Shown here: piece after piece, positions 43,962 to 52,009 of the stretch
How the letters are laid out: every line of letters starts with the position of its first letter
How positions within the stretch are numbered: the first letter of the stretch is position 1
From: Candidatus Dechloromonas phosphorivorans
GTDB taxonomy: Bacteria > Pseudomonadota > Gammaproteobacteria > Burkholderiales > Rhodocyclaceae
NCBI GenBank assembly: GCA_016709495.1
Contig: JADJMS010000045.1
Coordinates: forward strand, 62,001 to 126,000
Direction: 5' to 3'
Length of the DNA stretch: 64,000 nt
The notes under the pieces: generated by a model
Seen by the model: only the letters and a program-made list of their open reading frames with translations
Database searches by the model: none
Told to the model about the DNA's origin: nothing
Program-made: the position numbers and the translations under genes

Positions 43962-45673
43962 TGTCAGTCTTTCGCGACTTGTTGCTTAGCGTTGAGCCGG
44001 CACTGATGCCGTGGTCGGGCTTGCTGACTGGTCTGTGTTGTGTCGGCGCCATCAGCACGTATCGCAACGAAGCATATTTGCGCAGCGAGATCCTTACTTA
44101 CGCCAGCCTCTCAGGCATGCTCGGATTGCTCGCCTGGTACATCAATGCCCAAGCATCTTTGATCGATGGACTACTGTGGGGCGTGCTTTGCCTGATCGGT
44201 TTTGCATTGATTGGCTGGTGGTATCGCCATGGTTTGCAGTGTCTTGATCTGGTGTATGCCAAGCTAACGCGTCGCTCAGACTTGGCTCGTGTTGGGCGAA
44301 CCGATGTTCGAACAGTTGCCGCATCGCTCCCAGTGCCGCGTGTCGGCTACGATCCACGCAAATATTACAAGGGTGGAGAGTCTGAAGAGTTTTTTATGGG
44401 CTTGAGCGATGAAGGCAAACCCATCTACTGGGAGGGTAAATTACCGCACGTAGCGCTCGCTGGCACCACCGGCAGCGGCAAGGGGCTCAAGCTCCAGTGC
44501 CTAAGTACGCAAAGCATCAAAAAGGGTGAGGCGCTGTTTTACTTGGACCCTAAAGACGACGAATTTGGTCCCCATTCGGTGTATGCCGCCTGTCAGGCTT
44601 ACAACAAACCCTATCATTACCTCCGCCTACTGCCGGAGTCGCCAGCCCAGATCAACATCATCGCTGGCGCGAAGCAGTGGGAAATTGAAGAGTTACTGGT
44701 TGCTGCCCTCGATATTGGCGACAAGGGCGGCGCCTCCGACTATTACATGTCGAAAAATCGTAAAGCCGCCAGTGAGGCTGCCCGAATTGCCGCTGAACAA
44801 GAATTGACGCTGGCCGAGGTGTATCAGCAAATTGCTCATAGCGATTTCTGGCAGGAAGAGGCGCCGGGGTTTATCGATAAATTAAGCGAACTTGCCAATG
44901 TGGCCGCTATTAACGCCAAGACAGGTGCGTTCACACTGGCAGAAATCCTTGAGTCCGGCGGTGCCGTTTATGTCGTCGGTTCAATGACCTTATCGGCGGT
45001 ACTACGTGCGCAACAGATGCTGTTTGTCCGCATCCAGCAACTGGCCACCGCCAGAGATCGCCTGGCAGGACCACAGAGAACCGTCTGCGTGATTGCTGTT
45101 GAGTTGCGCTATCACATCAGCAAACCGGTAATTCAGGGCTTGGCGGCCAGTCGCGACAAAGGTATGCGTGTGATCCTGGCGTTTCAAAGCTTTGCTGACC
45201 TTAAGGATTGTCCAGCCAGCATGACTCCCGAAATGGTGGAAGGCGCCGTTATTGAAAACACCCGCGCCAAGTTAATTTACCGGGTTGAAGATCCCGACAC
45301 GGCCGAGTGGTTACAGCGGAAGAGCGGGGTCATCCTTGTTGACGACGAGGCCAAGGTTATCAATCGGAATGTGGCACTGGCCGAAACCACAGAGGGTGAG
45401 CGGACGATTCGGCAAGGCGACCACTTCTTGTTTGATACCAACAAACTGACCAACTTGCCGCCCGGTTGGGGTGTGCTGTTTGGCCAAAACCAGGCACAAG
45501 CCTGTTACGTCAGTCCGATTCCCACAGTGAAGTGCCGAGAGGCGGTAACGCCTATTGCGGCTGCGGAACAACCTGAGTCAGCAACATTGGCTGTTAAATC
45601 GCCGAGAGTACCGCTGGCCATACTTGATAGTTCGGCCAAAACCTTGAAGAACGATTTCTTTACGCTGGAGTGA
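43961..45673 (+). CDS. Type IV coupling protein (VirD4/TraG-like, MobB of CloDF13 type)
   Basis: 570-aa inner-membrane ATPase that delivers the relaxase-DNA complex to a type IV secretion channel. N-terminal membrane helices (LPWSGLLTGLCCVGA region; LLWGVLCLIGFALIGWW), Walker A GTTGSGKG at 168-175, Walker B ALFYLDPKDD at about 194-203, a helical all-alpha region, and later VCVIAVELRYH and ILAFQSFADL, which are the TraG/TraD sensor segments. It overlaps an upstream small frame and is four bases from the relaxase gene. Pairing a coupling protein directly with a Replic_Relax-type relaxase is the arrangement of mobB-mobC in CloDF13. No channel (virB) genes are present, so transfer would need a helper. 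Confidence 0.82.
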   Translation: MSVFRDLLLSVEPALMPWSGLLTGLCCVGAISTYRNEAYLRSEILTYASLSGMLGLLAWYINAQASLIDGLLWGVLCLIGFALIGWWYRHGLQCLDLVYAKLTRRSDLARVGRTDVRTVAASLPVPRVGYDPRKYYKGGESEEFFMGLSDEGKPIYWEGKLPHVALAGTTGSGKGLKLQCLSTQSIKKGEALFYLDPKDDEFGPHSVYAACQAYNKPYHYLRLLPESPAQINIIAGAKQWEIEELLVAALDIGDKGGASDYYMSKNRKAASEAARIAAEQELTLAEVYQQIAHSDFWQEEAPGFIDKLSELANVAAINAKTGAFTLAEILESGGAVYVVGSMTLSAVLRAQQMLFVRIQQLATARDRLAGPQRTVCVIAVELRYHISKPVIQGLAASRDKGMRVILAFQSFADLKDCPASMTPEMVEGAVIENTRAKLIYRVEDPDTAEWLQRKSGVILVDDEAKVINRNVALAETTEGERTIRQGDHFLFDTNKLTNLPPGWGVLFGQNQAQACYVSPIPTVKCREAVTPIAAAEQPESATLAVKSPRVPLAILDSSAKTLKNDFFTLE

Positions 45674-45677
45674 GCCT

Positions 45678-46579
45678 ATGGAAGGCAACAATATCAATCT
45701 ACATGGAGCCCATGATTTGCTCTCTGGCTTCGATGGCACAGGCGGTGGCAATGCCAAAGGCAATGCTACGAGGAGAAAAGCCAACACCAGCCACTTGATT
45801 GCCGACCCTGCTCAACGGCAGTTACGCGCTGAAGAAAAGCGCCGCCTGATACAGCCCTTCCTGCGTGATGAGATCTGGACGAATACGGAGGTCGCTGCTG
45901 AATTGCTGGGTATCGGCTATGCCGGTGCACACTCCGTACTGAAGTCGATGCAAAAGCTGGGGCTGACGACATCTTCTGAGTGCTTTATCCCAAGCACACG
46001 TGGCTCTGTGAAAACCGTATTGCATGGCATCACCAGCCAAGGGCTGGCGTATGCCTGGGACTTGAATGAAGAGCCGGAACGCTGTTCGCCTTGGGAGCCA
46101 TCGAAGACCAACCCGCTGTTTGTGCCACACCAGATCGCGACCCAAAAAACCAGGATCAAGGCAGAGCAATTGGGTTGGCAGAACTGGAAGCCTGCACGCA
46201 GTTTGATGCGGATTGGGCTGCCCAAGGTGCCGGACGGGGAGGCATTGTCGCCTGATAGTCAATGTGTGGCGATTGAAGTGGAGCGGGAGATCAAGACCGA
46301 TAGGCGTTACGAAGCTGTAGTCGGCGCCTCTATATCGCTCACATTAAAACGGATCAGCGATGGGCTCGTGTTGACTATCTCTGCCCGGATGGAAACTTTG
46401 CGGCTCGTCTGGCAAGGATCTTTGGTCGCTTGTCGCAGTTGCGATTAGAAGGCAAGGCTGGTCAGGAAACCAAGACTGGTGCAGTGACACAGGCGCACCT
46501 GGTTCGGTTTCGGTTTTATTCGCTGACGGATTGGCCGGATGGTGATTTCGTTGCAGCGAAATTGAAGGTGAAGGAATGA
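45678..46579 (+). CDS. mobC: MOB_C-type relaxase/replication-relaxation protein (one indel)
   Basis: About 300 aa after repair. An N-terminal winged helix (IWTNTEVAAELLGIGYAGAH, VLKSMQKLGLTTSS) is followed by a PD-(D/E)xK-like core: VPDG (Asp186), then VAIEVEREIKTDRRY with Glu204-x-Lys206, and in the next frame YIAHIKTDQRWARVDYLCPD. One surplus base near 46333 breaks the frame; the true end is DFVAAKLKVKE at 46579. MOB_C relaxases (CloDF13 MobC) use this nuclease-like centre without a catalytic tyrosine to nick oriT. The context beside the coupling protein supports the call; direct homology was judged by motif only. Confidence 0.7.
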
Positions 46580-46710
46580 GTCGGCCATTTCCTCTAACTC
46601 GAGTGGCGGGGACTGTTTTGTCTCTGTTGCTTCGGTTGTACTGGGAATTACCTTTGTGGGCAAAATTTATAGTTGGGATTGTTGCTTTTGTGTGGGTTGC
46701 AAAAGGCTGA
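46576..46710 (+). CDS. 44-aa membrane peptide overlapping the relaxase stop
   Basis: Starts at the ATGA overlap with the mobC stop: MSRPFPLTRVAGTVLSLLLR then LYWELPLWAKFIVGIVAF and VWVAKG. Two short hydrophobic stretches. Overlap and composition suggest a genuine third gene of the mobilisation operon. No family recognised. Confidence 0.45.
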   Translation: MSRPFPLTRVAGTVLSLLLRLYWELPLWAKFIVGIVAFVWVAKG

Positions 46711-46773
46711 GGGCAGGAAGGAACTAGCACGCCAATTCCACAAAAGCACAACTGCTTCGGAATTGCTACGTAA

Positions 46774-47100
46774 GTGACTAAGCCAAGTCAGTCAGGCCAT
46801 AGCAAAGCCCCATCGACATCTTGCGTTATGGAAAGCGGAGCGCGCTGCTGCGGTGTGTATTTCAAGGCCTGGTGGCTTGGGGCCATCCGCGAGCGCTTCG
46901 TCAGTGAAGCTGTGGCAAATAGCGTGGCACTCGTAGCGCTTGCCGAGCATCCGAGTGAGGCTGGGATCGGGGTGGCTGTTACGCGCTTCTGGAAGGCTGG
47001 CAGCGTGGATTACAAGCGGATTCCGGAATTAGCTGGGGTTGATCTGGATAGTTACCGGCAACGGGGGCGGTTTGAGACCAGGGTGACGGTTGGGAAGTGA
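46774..47100 (+). CDS. Hypothetical protein at the right end of the island
   Basis: Up to 108 aa; the start is uncertain. The second half looks like a real protein (YFKAWWLGAIRERFVSEAVA, AVTRFWKAGSVDYKRIPELA) while the first 30 residues have poor composition, so an indel or a later start is likely. No family recognised. It is followed by 150 AT-rich bases and then the tRNA-Arg 3' end. Confidence 0.4.
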   Translation: MTKPSQSGHSKAPSTSCVMESGARCCGVYFKAWWLGAIRERFVSEAVANSVALVALAEHPSEAGIGVAVTRFWKAGSVDYKRIPELAGVDLDSYRQRGRFETRVTVGK

Positions 47101-47253
47101 TTTGACAACAGTGGGCTGCAGAAAATTATTTGTGGCCTACACCAAACCCGTTTTCGTTGATCTTGATTGCCTTGCAAAGCCTACACAGTGGCTACACAAC
47201 AAAATAAAGATTCAGAATTATTATTAATAATCGATGTAACCTATTGATTTTTT

Positions 47254-47330
47254 TGGTGTGCCCGGAGGGACTCGAACCCCCGACCTGCTGCTTAGAAGGC
47301 AGCTGCTCTATCCAGTTGAGCTACGGGCAC
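47254..47330 (-). tRNA. tRNA-Arg (anticodon TCT)
   Basis: 77 nt on the minus strand with CCA encoded. Acceptor GTGCCCG pairs CGGGCAC, D-arm GCTC/GAGC, anticodon stem CTGCC-loop TTCTAAG with TCT, T-arm GGGGGTTCGAGTCCC. Its 3' end faces the putative island and is a likely integration target. Confidence 0.95.
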
Positions 47331-47353
47331 TTGAGGGTAAAGCTGGAAATATA

Positions 47354-47430
47354 TGGTCGGGGCGGTGGGATTCGAACTCACGACCCTCTGCTCCCAAAGC
47401 AGATGCGCTACCAGACTGCGCTACGCCCCG
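47354..47430 (-). tRNA. tRNA-Pro (anticodon TGG)
   Basis: 77 nt on the minus strand: acceptor CGGGGCG/CGCCCCG, D-arm GCGC/GCGC, anticodon loop TTTGGGA with TGG, T-arm GTGAGTTCGAATCCCAC, CCA encoded. It is 23 bp upstream of tRNA-Arg and so co-transcribed with it. Confidence 0.95.
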
Positions 47431-47569
47431 ACACGAGAACAGTATTCTAGCACCCCTCCGAAAACCGCGCCAGATCAAGAGCCTATCTTTTTGAAATAAA
47501 CTTTTCTTGCGTACAACCAACTTTCCATGATATTAAGTCGCCCTTTTGGTATTTGGGCGAATAATCAAT

Positions 47570-47995
47570 ATGGCAGAAGAACTGCTCCATAAGCACTTTC
47601 CTCCGTACGAACCCAAGAAGGGTGAGGACTACATGAGCGCGAAGCAACTCGCGCATTTCCGCAAGATTCTTGAAACGCTCAAAAAGGAGTTGAGCGAAGA
47701 TATCGACCGCACGGTTCACACCATGCAGGATGAGGCGACGGTTTTTGCCGACCCGAATGATCGGGCCAGCCAGGAAACCGATATCGCCATTGAATTGCGT
47801 AACCGCGACCGCGAACGCAAGCTGATCAAGAAGATCGACGAGACACTGAACAGCATCGATGAAGGTGACTACGGTTTCTGCGCCAAATGCGGCGTTGAAA
47901 TCGGCATCAAGCGCCTTGAGGCGCGTCCGACGGCCACGCTGTGCATTGATTGCAAGACGCTGGACGAAATGAAAGAGCGGCAAATGGCGAAGTAA
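47570..47995 (+). CDS. dksA: RNA polymerase-binding transcription factor DksA
   Basis: 141-aa secondary-channel factor that with ppGpp alters rRNA and amino-acid promoter activity, a functional partner of the relA product encoded at 8.5-10.8 kb. The coiled-coil tip motif DPNDRA (61-66) is the DxxDxA signature and the C4 zinc finger is C104-A-K-C107 and C125-I-D-C128. Start MAEELLHKHF is chosen over an upstream in-frame ATG lacking conservation. Confidence 0.95.
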   Translation: MAEELLHKHFPPYEPKKGEDYMSAKQLAHFRKILETLKKELSEDIDRTVHTMQDEATVFADPNDRASQETDIAIELRNRDRERKLIKKIDETLNSIDEGDYGFCAKCGVEIGIKRLEARPTATLCIDCKTLDEMKERQMAK

Positions 47996-48009
47996 TTTGC
48001 CAGCTAAAT

Positions 48010-48045
48010 TGTTACGGCCAACGCTGGAAAAGCCGTAAAAACAAA
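48010..48045 (+). repeat. Dispersed TGTTACGGTCAACG element after dksA (one core mismatch)
   Basis: TGTTACGGCCAACGC, GGAAAA, GCCGT, AAAAAC, 15 bases after the dksA stop and directly before its terminator, the same arrangement as after ppk. Confidence 0.7.
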
Positions 48046-48069
48046 AGGGCACCTCACGGTGCCCTTTTG
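48042..48069. terminator. Terminator between dksA and pnp
   Basis: CAAAAGGGCACC-TCAC-GGTGCCCTTTTG, a perfect 12-bp stem with A/T ends on both sides, suited to both dksA (plus) and pnp (minus). Confidence 0.88.
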
Positions 48070-48120
48070 CATTGTTTGCGAGTGCTTCCAGCTTGCGCCG
48101 GAAACACTGCTTACTACAAG

Positions 48121-50245
48121 TTACTCCGGTTGAACTGCAGCGGGAGCAGCAGCACCTTCTTCTGCAGCCACAGCCTTCATTGACAGCTTGACGCGGCCGC
48201 GGTCGTCGGTCTCGAGAACCTTGACGCGAACATCCTGGCCTTCCTTGAGGTAATCCTCGACCTTGGCAACACGCTCCTGAGCGATCTGGGAGATATGCAG
48301 CAGGCCATCCTTGCCCGGCAGCACGGAAACGATAGCACCGAAATCAAGAATCTTGAGTACGGTACCTTCGTAGATCTTGCCGATCTCGACTTCCGCCGTA
48401 ATCGCATCGATACGAGCACGGGCTGCGGCAGCGGCTTCACCACTGCTGGAAGCGATGGTGATGGTGCCGTCGTCCTGGATGTCGATCGTGGTACCGGTTT
48501 CTTCGGTCAGGGCACGGATAACTGCACCGCCCTTGCCGATAACGTCACGAATCTTTTCTGGATTGATCTTGAAGGTGTACAGACGCGGTGCGTAAGCAGA
48601 CATCTCTTGACGCGGACCGGCGGCAGATTCCTGCATCAGGTTCAGAATGTGCAAACGGGCATCCTTGGCCTGCGCCAGAGCGACCTGCATAATTTCCTTG
48701 GTGATGCCCTGAATCTTGATGTCCATCTGCAGCGCGGTGATACCAGCGGTTGAACCAGCAACCTTGAAGTCCATGTCGCCGAGGTGATCTTCATCACCCA
48801 GGATGTCGGTCAGCACGGCGAAACGATTGCCTTCCTTGATCAAACCCATGGCGATACCGGCCACGTGTGCCTTGAGCGGCACGCCGGCATCCAAAAGCGC
48901 CAGACAGCCGCCACAAACGGAAGCCATTGAGGACGAACCGTTGGATTCGGTGATTTCGGAAACCAGACGCATCGAGTAGGAGAAATCTTCCGGCTTCGGC
49001 AAGACGGCGAGCAGCGCGCGCTTGGCCAAACGGCCGTGACCGATTTCGCGACGCTTCGGCGTACCGACACGACCACATTCACCGGTAGCGTACGGAGGCA
49101 TGTTGTAGTGCAGCATGAAGCGGTCGCGGTACTCACCGGCCAGCGCGTCAATGATCTGCTCATCGCGGTTGGTGCCGAGCGTGGCAACCGCCAGCGCCTG
49201 GGTTTCGCCGCGGGTGAACAACGCCGAACCGTGGGTGCGCGGCAGGACGCCGGAACGCATGGTGATGGCACGCACGGTACGGGTGTCACGACCATCGATA
49301 CGCGGCGCACCACTCAGGATGCGACCACGAACAATACTGGCTTCCAGTTCATGGAACAGGTTGCCAACGGTGTTTTCGTCCGGTGCGCCTTGGCCCGGCA
49401 CACAGGGCGGCAATCACTTCAGCACGGATGACCTTGACGGCCTGGCTGCGGGTCTGCTTGACGGTGATGTTATAGGCCTCTTCGAGCTTGGCATTGGCCA
49501 GTTCTGCGATACGGGCAACCAGCGCCTCGTCCTTCGGTGCAGCTTGCCAATCCCATTCCGGCTTGCCAGCTTCTTCAACCAGCTCGTTGATCGCGTTAAT
49601 CGCCTTCAGGGATTCGGTATGACCGAAAACCACGGCGCCGAGCATGATTTCTTCGGACAGTTGCTGAGCTTCAGATTCAACCATCAGGACAGCCGTATCG
49701 GTACCGGCAACAACCAGATCAAGCTGGCTGGTTTTGAGCTGGCTGAGCGTCGGGCAGAGCACGTATTGGCCATCAATGTAACCAACGCGGGCAGCACCGA
49801 TCGGGCCATTGAACGGCACGCCGGAGATAGCCAGGGCAGCAGAAGCACCGATCAAAGCTGGAATATCGGAATCGATTTCCGGATTGAGCGACATGACGGT
49901 CGCGATGACCTGAACTTCATTGTAGAAACCATCCGGGAACAGCGGGCGAATCGGACGGTCGATCAAACGGCAGGTCAGCGTTTCTTTTTCGGAAGGACGG
50001 CCTTCGCGCTTGAAGAAACCGCCGGGGATACGGCCAGCGGCGTAGGTTTTTTCCTGATAATCAACGGTCAGCGGAAAGAAATCCTGGCCCGGCTTGGCGC
50101 TTTTTGCAGCAACCACGGTAACCAGAACAACAGTCTCTTCCATCGAGACCAGAACAGCACCACCGGCTTGACGAGCAACTTCGCCGGTTTCAATGGTGAC
50201 GGTATGCGCACCGTAGGCAAATGATTTTTTAACGACGTTAAACAT
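48121..50245 (-). CDS. pnp: Polynucleotide phosphorylase (one indel)
   Basis: 3'-5' phosphorolytic exoribonuclease, about 708 aa. Two RNase PH domains (GRIPGGFFKREGRPSEKETL with the FFRR-like loop; later RGETQALAVATLGT and the catalytic DILGDEDHLGDMDFKVAG), a KH domain (KINPEKIRDVIGKGGAVIRA) and an S1 domain (GTVLKILDFGAIVSVLPGKD). An extra G near 49395 (GGGCC for GGCC) breaks the frame inside the linker between the PH domains. It is the last gene of the rimP-to-pnp operon, behind the rpsO terminator. Confidence 0.93.
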
Positions 50246-50302
50246 AATTCCCTTTCACACTCAACAATTTAGCTTCAACACACAACACAACAACAAAATG
50301 AA

Positions 50303-50333
50303 AAAAGCGGCCGGGAATTATCCGGGCCGCTCT
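50303..50333 (-). terminator. rpsO terminator
   Basis: On the minus strand GCGGCC-CGG, ATAATT, CCGGCCGC followed by six T residues, 20 bases after the rpsO stop. Partial read-through would supply pnp. Confidence 0.85.
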
Positions 50334-50353
50334 TTCGGGGGCTTTGGTCTAAA

Positions 50354-50622
50354 TTACTTCCGCAGACCAAGGCGGGTAATCAGGTGCGGTAAGCATCTAC
50401 ATTCTTACCTTTGAGGTAATCCAGCAATTTACGACGCTGGTTAACCATGCGCAACAGGCCACGACGTGAGTGGTGATCCTTCTTGTGCTCTTTAAAGTGC
50501 GGGGTCTGGTCGTTGATACGGGCGGTCAACAGAGCAACCTGAACTTCCGGAGAACCGGTATCGCCCTTGGCGCGCTGGAAATCGGCGACGACGCCGGCTT
50601 TAACTTCGGCTGTAAATGCCAT
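50354..50622 (-). CDS. rpsO: 30S ribosomal protein S15 (one indel)
   Basis: 89 aa once a missing C near 50385 is restored; the C-terminus then reads YRTLITRLGLRK with stop at 50354, the family's normal length and end. Conserved RNA-binding segments GDTGSPEVQVALLTARIN, HKKDHHSRRGLLRMV and RRKLLDYLK are intact. A primary 16S rRNA-binding protein. As an essential gene, its broken frame is strong evidence for sequence error. Confidence 0.95.
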
Positions 50623-50730
50623 CTCAAACTCTCTTTCATAATAAAAGCGCAGCCCCAGTTTGATAGAGCCAGCGCCAAGTTAAAATATTTTTTCTTCCGT
50701 TGGCGACGGAAAGTTCAAGATTATAACTGC

Positions 50731-51630
50731 TTAAAGCGCTAATTGCACCAGCCGTTTTGGCCAGAGACGACCATCCGAGCCTGGCTCACCAACGCCAATC
50801 AGGCGCTCTTCGGCATAAACCCGAATTTTGCCGCTAACCGCCTCTGACAAATCAATCGGATTACCATGCCGGAAACGCTCGGCAGCTTCGCCCTCAACCG
50901 CCAAAATAGGCAAGCTGAGCAACAAGGCATCGACCGGCTGCAGGCGCTCCAGACGCTGGCTTTCGTCAAGCGCTTCAAGCTCTGCCAGGGTCACGGTATT
51001 AGCCAAGTTCAGGTCAGCGACTTCGGTACGGCGCAAACCAATCAAATGCGCGCCACAACCTAATGCATTGCCGATATCTGAAGCCAATACACGAATGTAG
51101 GTACCTTTGCTGCATGCAACACGAATACTCAGGACGTCACCGGAGAAATCCAGAAAGTCGATGGCATGTATCGTTACCGCCCGCGCCTCTCGCTCGACCA
51201 CAATCCCCTGGCGCGCCAGCTCGTAGAGCGGGCGTCCATCGCGTTTGAGCGCCGAGTGCATGGGGGGCGTCTGGAGAATATCGCCGGTGAATTGCGGCAG
51301 GACACGAAAAATATCGTCTTTTTCGACGTTGACCGTAGCGGTTGCAATGACATTACCTTCAGCATCACCGGAGTCGGTCGTCACACCAAATTTAACCAGC
51401 GCTTCATAGGTTTTATCGGCATTCAGCAGATCGGCTGAAAACTTGGTGGCCTCACCAAAACACAGCGGCAACAAGCCGGTTGCCATCGGATCAAGGGTAC
51501 CGGTATGGCCGCCCTTCGCCGCTGAAAACAGACGACGCGCCTTTTGCAAGGCATCGTTCGAAGTCAAACCAATGGGTTTGTCGAGCAACAGAACGCCATC
51601 GACCTGCTTCCAGGTCTTTTTGACTTGCAT
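50731..51630 (-). CDS. truB: tRNA pseudouridine(55) synthase TruB
   Basis: 299 aa. The catalytic aspartate lies in KGGHTGTLDPMATGLLPLCF; other TruB motifs are GVLLLDKPIGLTSN, KTYEALVKFGVTTDSGDAEG, QTPPMHSALKRDGRPLYELA and CSKGTYIRVLASDIG. Modifies U55 in the T-loop of elongator tRNAs. Lies between rbfA and rpsO as in the standard betaproteobacterial operon. Confidence 0.96.
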   Translation of the reverse strand: MQVKKTWKQVDGVLLLDKPIGLTSNDALQKARRLFSAAKGGHTGTLDPMATGLLPLCFGEATKFSADLLNADKTYEALVKFGVTTDSGDAEGNVIATATVNVEKDDIFRVLPQFTGDILQTPPMHSALKRDGRPLYELARQGIVVEREARAVTIHAIDFLDFSGDVLSIRVACSKGTYIRVLASDIGNALGCGAHLIGLRRTEVADLNLANTVTLAELEALDESQRLERLQPVDALLLSLPILAVEGEAAERFRHGNPIDLSEAVSGKIRVYAEERLIGVGEPGSDGRLWPKRLVQLAL

Positions 51631-51637
51631 TGCGTGC

Positions 51638-52009
51638 TTAGTCTTCTGGCGTCAGATCGCTCAGGGCATTTGCCTGGTTGATCAGTTGCGACATGATGGC
51701 GCCATGCTCTAACGAATTGTCGTAGACAAAATGCAACTCGGGCAGGGTGTGGATATGAATGCGACGACCCAATTCACGGCGCAAAAAGCCGGATGCCCGC
51801 TTCAAACCTGTCTGAATTTCTTCCAGATGCTCAGATTGCAGGGTCGTAAAAAAAATCTTGGCGTGGGCATAATCAGGCGTCAATTCAACAGCCGTCAGAC
51901 TGATCATGCCAACACGCGGATCTTTCAACTCGCTACGGATCAAATCGGCGATGTCGCGGCGTATTTGCTCCGCGACCCGATCACTACGCTGAAAACCTTT
52001 TTTCTTCAT
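51638..52009 (-). CDS. rbfA: Ribosome-binding factor A
   Basis: 123 aa, KH-type fold. RSDRVAEQIRRDIADLIRSE and DPRVGMISLTAVELTPDYAH are family signatures; LRRELGRRIHIHTLPELHFV precedes the flexible tail. Matures the 5' end of 16S rRNA in 30S assembly. Its ATG overlaps the infB stop by one base. Confidence 0.95.
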   Translation of the reverse strand: MKKKGFQRSDRVAEQIRRDIADLIRSELKDPRVGMISLTAVELTPDYAHAKIFFTTLQSEHLEEIQTGLKRASGFLRRELGRRIHIHTLPELHFVYDNSLEHGAIMSQLINQANALSDLTPED

